Positions 13,071-25,859 of a stretch of 64,000 nucleotides of DNA are shown in pieces. This DNA is from Gari tellinella (Eukaryota; Mollusca; Bivalvia; Cardiida; Psammobiidae). Below the pieces are notes generated by a model that saw nothing but the letters and a program-made list of their open reading frames with translations, was not told the DNA's origin and searched no databases. The stretch covers positions 2,790,001-2,854,000 of the forward strand of contig OV277858.1 of NCBI GenBank assembly GCA_922989275.2. The letters run 5' to 3'. The position numbers and the translations under genes were made by a program. The stretch's first letter is position 1, and every line of letters starts with the position of its first letter.

Positions 13071-13920
13071 TTTCCTGCTTGAGTCTATTTCGTATTTATT
13101 TGATGGAGGTAATCATTGTAAGTTTTCGAAATACACAAGCAATATTCATATGATTAATTTTCCCTCCGATCAATGCACAAAATCTTTGTATCCAAAATGG
13201 GTTTCGTAGAGAGGAAGCACAGTACTAGTTTTTGCAACAATATTCAACATTGTGAGTGCCATAGTGGGAACTGAGAAGCAATGGGACTGGTAGAATGCTC
13301 CCCGAACTGCACATGTCAGAGGATATTAAATAAAAAGGGCAATAACTCAAACTATGAAATGCAGAGTAATGGTTCTTGTACTTCTATATGAGATGTAATT
13401 ACTTTTAAAGTTTCATGATTATAACTGTAACCGTGTCAGAGCTATGCTATAGACAATATTGGAGTATGAAATTTAACAAAGGCAATAACTTTAATATAAA
13501 AGTGTGCATCGTAATGGTTCTTGTATTCTGCATTTCTCCTCAGTGATATACATCGTGATGAATTTGCAACAGTGTAAGAGTTATGCTCTTGACAAAACTG
13601 ACGTATTAGGATATGTAGAGTCCTTGTACACTGCACTTCTCTTTCATTACACTTATTCCCCTATGAAGTTTCAAGATGATAGCTGGAATAGTATATAAGA
13701 GTTATTATCCGGACACACTTGTACTGGTAGAGTTATCGAATGTGGTTTAAGTGGTTTTTTTAACAGTAGACATTTTAACACACGATTGTATCAATTCCAT
13801 TAAAACAAGATAACGTAATAAAAACTGTAAAAGGAGATTTATTGTTGCAATTTTCTATTGCATTGTGAATAATGTGCTATGTCCACCAACTGACAAACTG
13901 TACACTGTTCGTCTTTATAG

Positions 13921-14097
13921 GTGAATATAGGAGATAAGTGTGAGGTTGGGCGCCCCCTAAACCCAGGTTTAACCACCCAGTGGCTGTTAATAATTAATTT
14001 ATAATTAAGTATTGATTGCTGCTGGCCGTACCAAGGCGGGCTCCTATGTTCACTTTCCTTTATGTTTGTCTTGCGTGTTGTTTTCTATTTATGTGTG
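13921..14097. repeat. Direct repeat, copy 2 (first copy at 12753)
   Basis: Same landmarks in the same order as copy 1. It is slightly longer because of small insertions (an additional C in GCGCCCCC and an extra GTT near the end). The 1 kb between the copies shows no gene, so this could be a dispersed element or a local duplication. Confidence 0.85.
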
Positions 14098-14262
14098 ATA
14101 GAACGTTTTAAGACTGACACGAAGATATATTATGAGTATGAATGTTAAGCATATTAGTTTTAAGGGTGTATACTTAGCTGCTCCGTTTGATTCACTGCGT
14201 AACCGTTAATTATATTGTACTTTAACCTTCTTTGAATTTAAAGGAGACGGTATGCGACATTT

Positions 14263-14860
14263 AGGCCGAATGATCTAATTATCCACGTCTCAACGAATAA
14301 CTGTGATCAAATGCACGGTAGTGGCGTCCTACGAATTTGTTATTTTAATTCTAACGCGACATCGGAGCATTCCGAAGGAGTATCATAATCATGCTGGTTA
14401 GATACTAAGGCAAGCAACTGTTTTATTACAAGTCTCAGTATGAATTATTTTCGTTAAAAGTTTGATTTTTAGGGCATATAACAAGAAATAAATTTAAGTG
14501 TAAAATGTTTAAACAAAGGTGTGTTTTTCTAAATTTATTACAAAACGGCAATAATTAAAGTGGGGTAAAATATATAAATGTTACATCTCACAGAGGGTAA
14601 GAGAACGGATTGGTCACCCGAGGCAAGTAATTTCAACCGAGGTGTCTGTGAGATGTGATATTTATTTCAGAAAAAACAAATTCGTAGGTGTCCATTACCG
14701 TGCATTAGATCACAGTTAGGAGTTGAGAGGTGGAGTCATCAGATCACGAGGGATTTAGGCCGAGTGATCTAATTACCCACATCTCAACCACTAACTGTGA
14801 TCTAATGCACGGTAATGGACACCTACGAATTTGTTTTTTTAATTCTAACGCAACTTTTAT
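14263..14860. repeat. Foldback repeat cluster
   Basis: A block of about 90 bp (landmarks TGATCTAATTA, TAACTGTGATC, ATGCACGGTA, CCTACGAATTTGTT) occurs at 14263-14353, again in the same orientation at 14757-14850, and in inverse orientation at 14667-14737. The last two form a long hairpin. A second small hairpin (CATCTCACAGAG / CTGTGAGATG) lies at 14584-14655. Confidence 0.75.
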
Positions 14861-15019
14861 TATATAAAATACTATTAATTTTGAAAATGACAGATATTGA
14901 CAAAATTGTCAGTGTACATACACAGGAACTTTCATCACTTATCAATACGCATGCACCATTGTGAACTAAGACCATAACTCTCAGGCCATCATGCCCATGG
15001 TACATCCAATAACTTCATG

Positions 15020-17710
15020 ATCCAAAACATCTAAAACGTAAGCTGGAACGAAGGTGGAAATTATCCAAACTCACTATTGATCATCAACTGTATCGAGAGC
15101 AGTGTGCTAAAGTTAACAAATTGTTAGCAAAATCAAAGGGTACATTTTACACAGAAAACGTAGACTCCTGTAAACGGGACTCGAAGAGTCTTTTCAAAAT
15201 CAATAAGCATCTCTTGGGCTCAAACAGTGAAATCGCACTGCCGAAAAATGTGTCCTCAAAACAACTTGCGCATGATTTCAGCGACATTTCATAAATAAAG
15301 TAGACAAAATACGCACAGGTATTGCCTTTGAACCAACGTTATGCCTCCCAGTCATTACAGAAACGTTGCATTCAATGAGCTCCTAAGAAAGTTTTCACTC
15401 AATTACAGCAGCGGACATTGGGGAAATCATCAAGGCATCCCCATGTAAGTCCTGTGAACTCGACGCAATACCTACATGGCTCTTTAAGTTATGCCTTGAC
15501 GAGCTCCTACCATCGTTGACAAAAATTGTGAACTCTTCGCTGGAGTCTGCGTATGTTCCAAAATAATTCAAAAGGTCCCATGTAATACCACTTTTGAAGA
15601 AACCTGATCTCAATACAAATGATCTCGAAAATTACAGGCCAGCATCAACTCTGGCATTTCTCTCTAAAGTTTTAGGAAAAGTAGTAGACAAACGCATTGA
15701 GTCCCATTTGACCACAAACAATCTGCACGAGCAGCATCAGTCAGCTATCATAAGCATCACTCTACTGAAACAGCACTTCTACTTCAAGTTCAAAATGACG
15801 TCCTGCAGTATCTTGATAAGAACGACATTACAATTCTGGTGATGCTTGACCTATCAGCCGCATTTGACACAATTGATCATGAAACATTACTCAATCGCCT
15901 TGAAAAAGACTTTAAAATTATTGGAAACCCTCTAAAGTGGATGACTTCGTACCTTAATCACCGTTACCAAATAGTCGCAGTAGGTGGAGAATTATCTGCC
16001 CTAGTTCAAATGAAGTATGGTGTGCCGCAGGGTTCAGTCCTGGGACCGAAAAACTACATCTTGTACACAAAACCTGTCGGCTCAATTTGCAGAAATCATG
16101 ATCTGGATTATCATTTCTATGCAGATGATTCACAGTTATATTTGTCATTTAAGCATAAAGACACATCTAGTCAACAAGAAGCCCCTTCAAAAGTCAAAGG
16201 GTGTCTAAAAGACATAACCTGTGTGAAGGATCAGCTACGCTCAGCTGCGGTAAATGGGTCACATAAGACAATACCTTTCTCCAGAAGCTACAAAGAATGT
16301 GTTCAATTCTCTGGTCACTTCAAAAATTGACTACTGCAACTCACTGCTGTATGGAATACAGCAGCCCGCATCATTACCAGGACTCCTCGGTACAATCACA
16401 GCACTCCAGTCTTGAAAGAGCTTCACTTCCTTCCAGTTCAACACAGAGTTGAATTCAAAATTCTGACACTCACATGCAAAGCCATGTGCAATGATTCTCC
16501 AAGGTACATTGTCAAAATGATGGACGTGTCTAGACCTCGAAGAGAGTTGCGGTCTGCGAGTAAATCAGTATCGCTGGTTGTGCCGATCAGTCGTTCTATG
16601 AAGTTTGGAGATAGAAGTTTCATGCATGCAGCCCCAAAGCTCTGGAACTCTCTACCATCAGACATCAGAGATGCAAGCTCAGTTGCAGTCTTCAAAAAAC
16701 GTCTGAAAACACACTTTTTTAATATGTATTATTGGAACACATCAGGAAATGGATGACTGCTACTTCCGGGTTATGTTCTTGCTGTATATATTGTGGGTCT
16801 AAATGGGAGTTCTGGAATTGTACCGTTTGCCGGTGCCTGTTGGTGGATCTTGATGGAAGGGATTGCCCCTGATCTCTTTGAAACCAACTGGCTTGGGGCT
16901 TGCGATATAATTCAGGGACAGCTTCTTATATTGATGTTTTATCAAGTAAGGGTGTAATTTCAACCATGGAACATGTAGGTCCCGCGGGTGTTGGGTGGAG
17001 AAGGTAGATGACTGCTACCCTAGGGTTGTATTCATTCTGTATAATATTATGGGTCTAATTTTTAGTTTTGGGGTTGTACCGTTGACCAATGCCTGTCTGG
17101 TGGATCTTTGATGGTAGGGATACAACTCTGATCTATTTTGAAACCAGCTGGCGGTGTATGTGGTACAATTCTTGGACAGCTTTCACCATTTTTAATAATG
17201 TTATTGATCTTCTATAGAGTTTTTAGTTATGGTCGCATGCTATTTTTCCTAGTAATGTTACATTAGATGGCCTGCATTGGGTCCTCTGCTATTATTTCTA
17301 TTGGTCGGCAATATTTTGTTCATTGCTGATTGATGGGTGTAGTATGATCGACATTTGGGGGCTGTCTTTTGTATGTTTATTTATGTTTATTGTAGATCTA
17401 ATTATAGTTATTTGTGTTTTGTCGATGGCCTGCTTTTGGTGCTCTACCATTATTCATATCAGTCGGAAATACTTAGTCGGTCGTTTCATTGCTGATTGAT
17501 AGGGGTAATGTGATCCCCGTTTTGGGGGACTGCCTTTTTTATATGTTTATTCATGTTTTATTTCAGATCTAATTGTAGTTAATTTGTCTTTTCTAGATGT
17601 GTAGGTACATATATGTTATTTCATGTAAAGCACTTTTGAATGCACAATCCTTATGTGAAAAGAGCGCTATATAAATCTGGTATAATAATAATAATAATAA
17701 TAATAATAAA
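15020..17710 (+). mobile_element. 5'-truncated L2/CR1-like non-LTR retrotransposon (LINE)
   Basis: Reverse-transcriptase coding sequence is followed by about 950 bp of 3' untranslated sequence that ends TGAAAAGAGCGCTATATAAAT and an (ATA)n tail at about 17683-17708; a CGCTATATAA end with a simple-repeat tail is typical of the L2/CR1 group. Within the 3' part a block of about 230 bp is duplicated (16755 and 16995 onward). The endonuclease domain is absent, so the copy is 5'-truncated. No target duplication was identified. Confidence 0.85.
15040..16756 (+). pseudogene. LINE reverse transcriptase, frameshifted
   Basis: Frames carry, in order: the linker between endonuclease and RT (15040-15300), ENYRPASTL (15622 on), LDLSAAFDTIDHE (15845 on), GVPQGSVLGP (16019 on) and the catalytic YADDSQLYLSF (16119 on). 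After the RT comes the conserved C-terminal tail with LKELHFLPVQHRV, GDRSFMHAAPKLWNSLPSDI and FKKRLKTHFF. The YADDSQLYL version of the box and the tail point to the L2 side of the CR1/L2 group. Frame changes near 15750 and after 16330 and a stop at about 15567 break the protein, so it cannot act in retrotransposition. Confidence 0.88.
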
Positions 17711-18110
17711 GCGATTTTGAACGCACAACCCCTGTGTGAAAAGAGCGCTATATAACTTTCAGCCAGCCTTAAGTTATCATCTGCTTTAAGTTATCAATTG
17801 CTGGGATAACATTGAGAAGCTTCATGAGTTATGGCAGCGCTGCAAATATGCGGGCCCATTGGTTATGTTATGCGGGCCTAAATGTGATGTTAACCATCTA
17901 ACATTACGGATTTTCACCCTCTGATGTCACATTAGGCTATATAGTAGATGCATCGAGTGAGGTATAATAATAGGTGTTGATTCTAACAAAAATGGAGTAT
18001 CACAAACAATCGCACTTGAACCTGGCGACTACAAGGCTGTTTTTGTCCGCACAAATGTCCGTTGTTCCACAGTCCATGGCTAGTTGATATTTGTCCGCGA
18101 TGGTCTCTTT
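17711..18110. other. No gene seen; LINE-tail duplicate at its start
   Basis: The first 50 bp repeat the LINE terminus (GTGAAAAGAGCGCTATATAA) directly after the (ATA)n tail, so a second, shorter LINE tail or a slippage product lies here. Nothing else was recognised. Confidence 0.5.
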
Positions 18111-18294
18111 GCCGGTGTAACGCAGTAGAATGACTACGTAGAGAAATGATCCCCGACCGTGAGTCGATAGGTCCTTTTTCATCGGTCTGGGGTCATTTCT
18201 CTACGTAGTAAAATGACCCGGGTTACTGTTCTACGTAGTGACATGACCCATGGGTCACTTTAGCAGGGGTGGGTCATTCTACTGCGTTACACCG
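18111..18294. mobile_element. MITE with 23 bp perfect inverted ends
   Basis: CCGGTGTAACGCAGTAGAAT plus GAC at 18111-18133 is mirrored exactly at 18272-18294. Inside, a second pair (CTACGTAGAGAAATGA / TCATTTCTCTACGTAG) also folds back. No target duplication was apparent and no coding sequence was found. Confidence 0.8.
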
Positions 18295-19129
18295 GACGCG
18301 ATCAATATAACTGCGGGTCGAGTCTATATCATATCGAACCGCGGTGTATCATTGCGGATCGCGATGGTCTTAACGACGTTTTGTCGGTCAGAATTTACCG
18401 CATGTATGGGATCGCTTCAACGCCTAAATGTAAGGTGTATGGCAAACGCTTGTTCAGCACTTTAACATTGCAGCATCTGAGTAAATGATTTACTAACAGT
18501 TCTTGCCCTTTCGAAGCCGGTGTCCTTTCTGGTACTACAATCAACGCAAGCTGGCAAAGCACGGCTTTACGCTACATAAGCCTGTGAAATGTGATAGTTA
18601 TACTCCTTCAATGGTATTTTGGTAACGACCTGTTGTCGAGCGAGATTTAAACCAATGTCCAAATGTAGTTCGTTCAATTGTGACTCCTTACTTTCGCAGT
18701 GGCCGCAATATTGTCGAAAATGTTTATTTTCATTTGTTAATCTTATTCAAGACATTTAATATAATTAGTATAATACCACTCTTAGGTATACCAATCCTTT
18801 TTGTACAGCATTAAGTAGACCGCTGTATATATTTCATTTGGAAGGTAAACATGCATTTTGTATTAAAGGGGTGTTGCTTATGTGCTTTGGCCACTTATGT
18901 CATAGTAACTGCTTAATCGTGGGCCTTGGTACCCATGGTCAGGGCACTGTCGCCATATTCCGATTTGAGTTGGGGGCTCCCTTGCTGAGTGGTAATAGTA
19001 ACTATGGCCAAGTTCACTTGCACTGGTCTGATGACAGCATTGTTCAGAGGCCCTATGCAACAATTACTCCAAATGCCACAAATTCATAAAAAAAAATGAG
19101 ACATCACAGACGATTGGAATACCCTCTAG
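18295..19129. other. No gene seen
   Basis: Open frames of 71 to 83 codons occur on both strands without any recognisable domain, splice context or repeat match. Confidence 0.5.
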
Positions 19130-20120
19130 TTTTATTTTACTAACGATTCCCTAAACACTGCCACCTAAAAGTAGTATGTGACACTCTACCATTCCAAGAT
19201 GTACTCATTCACCAAATTTGCTTTTCCTAGCTAAGGTACACAAGATATGGTCCGGACAATTGTTTCTCACAATTGAGGTCAAAGGTCAAGGCAACAGTGG
19301 CCTAAAATTAGTATTTGACACTCCACCACCATAAGGTGTAAACACATATCAACATTGCTATCCCTTTCTGATAAGTTACAGAAGACACTTACCGGACACA
19401 CTTTAAAAACATTGAGGCCAAATGTCAAGGTCACATTGAATTAAAGTAGTTAGTGGCACACCTGCATCCTAAAATGGTATCACACACCATAATTGCTATT
19501 CCTAGCTGATAAGGTACAGAAGATATGCTCCGAATAAGCATTTTCTAAAAAGAGATCCAAGGTCAAGGTGACCTGAAAGTAGTATGTGACACTCCCTCTT
19601 CCAAAGATGTACTCATATATCAAATTTGCTACGGCAAGCTTATAAGGTACAGAAGATATGCTCAGAACAAGGTTTTTTTTTTAGATTGAGATCAAAGGTA
19701 AAGGTCACAATGACCTTAGATAGGTATGCGACACTCGGTATGCAACACACCCCCCATCCCAAATGTTTTCAAACATCAAATTGTCTATTCCTAGCTAATA
19801 AAGTACAGAGGATATGCTTTGGACAAACTTACATTTACAATTGAGGTCAAATGTCAAGGCTTAGGTCATAATGACCTAAAAGTTGTATGTGACCCTCTCC
19901 TATTCCATATACTCAAATACCAAATTTGGTGTTACATTGTACTAGCTGATGTGGTAAAGGAAATATATATTCCAGAAACAATTAGTTATGTACATACATA
20001 TATCGTACAATTGAGGTCAAATGTCACGGTTACAGTGACCTAAAAGTCGTACAAACACTCCTCCGTCGCAAGAGGTACTCACACAACAAATTTGGTGTCC
20101 CTAGCTTATGTGTTATACGC
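19130..20120 (+). repeat. Satellite array, units of about 135-170 bp with DR1-like motifs
   Basis: Six to seven diverged tandem units. Each has, in order, TTCCTAGCT(A/G)A, AAGGTACAGAAGATATGCTC, TTGAGGTCAAAGGTCAAGGT, AGTGACCTAAAAGTAGTATG and GACACTC. Core motifs start near 19276, 19412, 19550, 19686, 19842 and 20013. The unit at 19276-19288 contains a perfect AGGTCA-A-AGGTCA direct repeat. Open frames across it are shadows of the repeat. Confidence 0.85.
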
Positions 20121-20702
20121 TGGATTAAGGCATAAAGTACAAGTGCACATACAAACACACACTCATACAAAAATGTACGGGCATATCCTTATATATCCTC
20201 TCGACAAATTGCGGGAGTGTAATGATTAATTAACATTTAAAATGGCCCCTTATTACCGGACAGTCGATTGTATAAGGATCAATTTGTGCCATTTGGGGTC
20301 TATAGCACTAAACTTGGACAAGCTTACAAGGGGCATTTGCTGTAATGCATCTTTCAATACCTTGGAAGCCATCTTGAATAGCTATGTTGGCCCACATATA
20401 ACGCGTTTCATAATATACAAACTGGTACACACATTTCGGTATATAGAAAACTTTTTCTACAGAGGGATACCATATCGTGTCAGATTTAATCATGATATTG
20501 GGCTTCAGTTGTAGTAATATATGGTCCTACGCAATACATATTGAAACAATATTTTAACAGCCGCCATCTTGGAATTTAAGATGGCTGGCATGCAAGCAAA
20601 GTATAAGTTGTACCAAAGTTTGTAGACCCCAAAAGCATATATTTTGCACATATAATCAGAACTCTATGTGCATTCTTAGCAGAGATACGTCTAAAAACAC
20701 AT
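20121..20702. other. No gene seen; left flank of the DUF7869 transposon
   Basis: Unremarkable sequence. It ends with ACAT (20699-20702), which is repeated at 25893-25896 as the apparent target duplication of the neighbouring transposon. Confidence 0.55.
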
Positions 20703-20735
20703 GAGCCGCGCTCCAGGAAAAGGGGGTTTAATGAC
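20703..20735 (+). repeat. Left terminal inverted repeat of DUF7869 transposon
   Basis: 33 bp, starts GAGCCGCGCTCC, matches the reverse complement of 25860-25892 at 31 positions. Confidence 0.88.
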
Positions 20736-22466
20736 AAAAATATCGATTTTTGATTTTTGACTTCTTTTAAAAGATCAAATATTTCTGAGAATATACTTGA
20801 AAACGGTTTCTCAAAATTCATTTTAATAACGGAGTTACGCTCTGTTTACTGACTATGGTGTTTCAACAACATGACGTCATATTCAGTTTTCTGCATCATT
20901 GTTTTTTAAACGACGTCATTTGATATAAATAGCACTCGGGCTTTCCAATAGTGTTGTTCGAGACCAGCCATTGATAAACACATTTTATCAACACTGAATA
21001 AAATAACGTGCTTCCATCGTAACGGTGTGCCTGTCTCGTTCAAAACTATTTGCATTTTCTTTGCGATACCACCCGTGTATCTCTTAATATACAGTATTGT
21101 CTGTCTTTAACGACACACGCATTGATCCTTTGCATTATTTTTTAAGATGAGTGAAGGGTTTGTTAGGGACAAAAGTTATGCACAAAACGTCTTCATGACC
21201 TTTCTGCATTGCTTTTGTCCTGCATTAACTGACATTAAGCATTATTATGTTCTCTAAATTCCAATTCTTATCTAATAGTATGTTGCCCAAGAGAGGAAGT
21301 ACTGTGCCTTCATTCTTATGTTTACTATGGATAAGTAACTATGAAAAATAAATAAGTTGTTAACTTGCATATCTTGATATTTTAATTTTGTTCACGAGTA
21401 TAACAAATTACTCTAGGGTGAAGGGCAAGTGATATCCTGATATGCTGGTCTTACGAACGGCCGTATGGTCCTGAATAGGTATGTTTGTCGTTCCAAGGAG
21501 AGCCCAGAAGCTTGCATCTCTGACGGCATAGCATTTGCGTTGAATACAAATCCCTCTGTTTAAAGGATGTTGACGGTTATTTCCTCCTCGTCTCTACACT
21601 TGCGCACTGTGACTACCCCAGGCATGGTTGATTCGAATCTGAAGTATTGGTATTCCCTGAAGTCAGAGAGAATAAGATCATGCACTGGGTGAATTCTTTA
21701 TCAGGAGCTGTTCCGCAAAGTACAGGTTAAACGCATATCAAATACATTCGTGCATAACAAAGACTGCAGACCCGGTCTTGCCACATTTGCAATGCGGCTT
21801 CAGATCAGGATCTGAAATGTTTGTCGGTGTAGCTTCTTTTTTTTGTTTTTACTCTGGTGAGTGCCAAAAGCTGAAAACCCTGATCAGACGTGGATGGCAG
21901 GTATGTGCCGTCATTTAAAGCTGCATTCTAAGTTTGGTTGGAAAGGGAACGGTCTACATGTGATTGCTTAAAAAAAACTCTTGACCTATTCGAGATCGTG
22001 TTAAAAACGTAGCGACTTGCAAGCAGCTCAAGTTTTTTTAATTTAAAATTGGTTTAATTTTTTTTATGTACCGCAAGTTTAATAGTTTACCTTATTCCAC
22101 GTATTGGGCGGAATACTGGTCCTAGGAATGCCTTCCAGTCACGCCATTTCCACGAGGGGTATCGAACAGCCTCGTTCGACACTGAAGACGTCTGAACAAC
22201 AGCCTCAAGTTGGTCCATACTGTCACAGTCTGTCCGCCTGTATTTCTGTTTAAGGGTTCCAAAGCCGGCGTCAACGTGACAACGTGCATGTCCCGGCACC
22301 TGCATCATGTACTCTATGGTCTGATGTTGGCCAGTCATGACACGCCACATGAAGTAGCCGATCACGAACTGGTTTTTATTCTGCCCTGAAACGATATGAA
22401 TTCAACAACTGAGACAGGGCTCCAGATAAAGGAAGAATTCGAAAAATTAAATGTCGTTGCCAAACT

Positions 22467-22532
22467 CCATGGTGTGACTGCTCACTAGAATCGTCTCGCA
22501 CAGACGATTATGATGAGCAGTCACACGGTAGG
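22467..22532. repeat. Hairpin repeat, family H3 (inside intron 2 of the transposon)
   Basis: CATGGTGTGACTGCTCACTA and the inverted ATGATGAGCAGTCACACGGT with centre TCGTCTCGCACAGACGA; followed by (ATT)n. Confidence 0.75.
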
Positions 22533-22774
22533 ATTATTATTATTATTAAACCCGATTTATCATACAGGAGTTGTTCGTTCAAAAGCGCTTCTTAGATAAG
22601 ACATAATTTTAATAGAAAATCTAGAAAAACAACTTCATTTACGCCTCTCTTATCTGAAGCCTTGCTGAGACTTCTGGTCTTTATGAAAGTCATAACAAAT
22701 AAGATAAAAGTCCATACAATAAAACGTCGTTATTGTGTCAGTCGCGACCGGGACAATAACTGCAAATCAGTCTT

Positions 22775-23115
22775 AAAGACATTTCCTCAGTCCATTGATG
22801 GAGCCCCCCCCCATCCCCAAATTGTTCTCACTAGGTGTGAAAATACAGGTAAGCCGGGTAAGGCATGAGAAAAGTGTGCTTAGCCAACACACTATTCTCA
22901 AGTTGTCTACAGATGCCCTTACATACTCACACTCAAGGTTTTTTCAATAGGTTTAACTTAACAAACTAACAAATTCAAGGTACGGGTCTCACATGAGACA
23001 CTTGGATGAGTGTATCCCTAGACAAGATAACAGTTACAGCACAAATCGCACAGGGCTGCAAGCTTGTATATCCTGGTTTGGTGTAACCACCGAAAGTAGG
23101 TCAGGAAATGTCTTT
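22775..23115 (+). repeat. Single copy of the 320 bp tandem-repeat unit
   Basis: Shares with 30362-31350 the order TTTCCTCAGTCCATTGA, a C-rich run, TTGTTCTCACTAGG(T/A), GAAAATACAGGTAA, CAATAGGTTT, GTCTCACATGAGAC and TGTCTTTAAA. It lies in intron 2 of the DUF7869 transposon, so this unit moves or moved on its own. Confidence 0.75.
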
Positions 23116-23227
23116 AAACAAGATATGATGCTAAAAAACATAGCAGATTTACTCGCTTCGGGGGCAAATTATTTTATTAAATGTAAGGGGTTACTCATTC
23201 CTGCCAACGAAGACATAAGGCGACTTT

Positions 23228-23294
23228 TCAAACAGTTTGGATCCTACTCAGACGCCGCGTCGCGGGGCGTCTGATCAGGATCCAAACTGTTTGA
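23228..23294. repeat. Hairpin repeat, family H1 (best-preserved copy)
   Basis: CAAACAGTTTGGATCCTACT then CAGACGCC, mirrored by GGCGTCTGATCAGGATCCAA then ACTGTTTG. The arms are about 30 bp and nearly perfect. It also lies in intron 2 of the transposon. Confidence 0.85.
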
Positions 23295-25859
23295 CACTAG
23301 TATCGACATTTCTTCATTCAAAACAATGTGGCAGATGACTATACCAATGCCGACGATGTATTGACTGTAAGAGGGTTAAAGCAGACGATTAAACTTTGCA
23401 GTGAAAGAGTTCAATTTAACAAAATCATACTAGTAGATTTACTTATAATTTCATACCTGGACAATTGTCAGCATGCAACGCACAAGTCTGTTCTCCTCTG
23501 CCATGATAATTCAACGCCCAGTCGACCATGGAGATAACTGCATTCAGTCCATGTGCTAAGCTACCGTCTTTCCCTATCGTCTCGTTTTCATCGACCAAAA
23601 AGTTCAGTTGTCTTGGAATTCCGTCGATTCTGAAGCCAAATATATGCACCTTCATTGGAGTTGTAAAATAAAGAGGTCCCATTTGGCGGGAATGGTGCGG
23701 AAGACTTACATTTTGGCAAAAATCGAAAGTGTAATGTGTATATCGATTAGCTTTGTCGTTGTGCGTTTCTCTGGATTTCCCGACGCAGGTATTGTATTGT
23801 TCTCTTTCTTTTTGGGCAAGCAATACATGTTGACTCATTTTGTTTGCTGCTTCTAGTTTTTCTTCTTCTGTCACAGAGTCTATTATCTCTTTACGTATGT
23901 TCTCGCACTTTCCACATACATCATCCCTCGGAGATGCAATTTTTATGTGGGGTAAACAATTGTTCCACAGTTTTCTAAAGCTTGACAATCCAATAGCTCT
24001 TACACTTGTCTCTTCACAACTGCGAGAATAGTTTTCATGAACAGTTTTTTTAGTTGTATCGCTGGGAAGATATATCGGCGGTGTATTGTCTCGACCGCGA
24101 GGAGCAGCAGGTTGTGGTAGTCCGAACTCCTCTGCATGATTTGTAATGTACTGTGCAGCAAACTTTATTTCCTCAAACTGGAGTGATTTAGTTGGTCTTC
24201 TGCCTGCGTTTCCGTGGGTTCTTGGGACTGCGCCGAATTAAAAGAAATGCTTCAAAAGATTTTCCAACGCACGCTTTCCAATGTCAAAGGCGATCATAAA
24301 AAATATTTTACATACATGTTGGTTATTAAAAAAGTATTCACACGTATTCTCTGTCTTTTCTTGCCTCTTTTTGTTATCTCTTTTTCTATATTGTTCACGA
24401 CATATTTCAATATACGCATTTCTCTCATTGGCTTTTCCATTTCTCTTATGTCAAGTATATTGTTATATATAGTTTCTAGTGAAAACTTTTCATCACATTT
24501 TAGTTTACATCCACATCCTAAGGATTTAAGATTTTGAACAGCCTGCATGTCATTATCTGCATTGCCAGTTGATATATCTTCAGACACTTCTGAATGTTCA
24601 TGTTGATTTTCTATTTCAATAATGTCAAGTGTATCAAAATACATCTGAACACGTTCATTGACGGTTATGCATACAACGTCTTCATTCAGGCTGTCAGGAT
24701 CCCCATCTTCGTCATTGGATGTCTGTGGGTCGTCTTGTGAATTGGCCGGTGTACACAGTGGTGTGCGCCCGAAATGGTCAGAGAACAAACTCTCTAGCTC
24801 CTGAAAAACAAGGCAAAAGCAAATTAGACAGTTTCATGTTACCGATTCATTTATGTTTAAGTAAATATCATCTAATGCTCGGGTCAATAGCACTGAAGTC
24901 ACGGTAACCTATATAACATTATGTTTGTGTTCCTTTTATAAAACAGCATCAGTGACTTTTCAGTATGACAGTTAGACTATAACAGGTCATCGCATCTTCA
25001 ACGCGGTGCCTAGGGTCTACATGCTCGTAAAGTAAATTGCACGTAGATCGATACCCGCCTATATATTATTCATGCAAAATAATAAGATAAAGAGCTCTAT
25101 TGTCTTGCAGATCTAGGAATGAGAATGACATCTAAATCTAACCCATAAATATAATCGGTGTGAGACCTCTACTTTGCACACCATCTATGACGTATTTATA
25201 TGACGTAATTGATAGAAAATTAGAAAATATCAGGGATTTACCTCATACGGTAAATTAAACTTAAGTTTACGAGTTTGGCACGTCGTGTAATAGATTGGAT
25301 TTGTGTATTAACGATAATAGGTGGTGATTCTCGAACATCGGATTCCCCATATATTGTTTGTGGTGAGAATATTGAGACTCATTTCTAGGGGCCACTCGAT
25401 CTAGATCTAGGTCACGCCTGTCATTGTTAAAAACTCGTTTTATCTACTGGATATAAACTAGTTTCAATAGATATTCACAATGTGTGAGACCATGGTTCAT
25501 TATATTTCACTGATCTATACTGACAAGTGAAGATCTGTAGTTATTGATTGAATTGATGAATTCTAGACAGCCAGCATCGATGCAATGCGGTCATGCCAAG
25601 GTCGCAGAAAACGGTGTTTAAATCGTACTTTGGTTTTATTCATGTAAACCGGTCAAACAGAAAATTGGACTAATATCATAAGATAAACAATTGTTTCTTA
25701 CCTCTATTTCTGAATCCATATTTCAAACCATCGCAATAACCCGCATCAAAAAGACTTTAAAACACGACTCCATTCATATGAAAACATCAACAAAGCACAT
25801 GTTTTACACAAATAATTTTGACGTCACTTTGTGGTTGTTTTTCTTACGTCATTGGCGAT

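Larger units (their letters stand above)
21451..25719 (-). pseudogene. DUF7869-type transposase-like gene, four exons, broken
   Basis: Exon 1 is 25719-25702 (ATG, 6 codons, then GTAAG), exon 2 is 24800-23457, exon 3 is 22385-22091 and exon 4 is 21656-21451 (ends TAA). Every junction has GT and AG, and the three introns join in frame. Exon 2 encodes an acidic N-terminus, a Cys cluster (GCGCKLKC), HVC, VPRTHGN, a CGKC and finally LHADNCPG, which the splice completes to the family hallmark DNCPGQNKN. Exon 3 has MWRVMTGQH and PGHARCH followed by KYRR; exon 4 adds EYQYFRFES. This motif order is that of DUF7869 proteins, common in invertebrate repeats. It is inactive as it stands: a 1-base frame change near 24335-24350 and an in-frame TAA at 24240-24238. 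The nuclease role is inferred. Confidence 0.82.

Noticed and set aside
19626..20043. Open frames across the 19-20 kb array
   Set aside because: Shadows of a tandem repeat; the frame is not kept between units.
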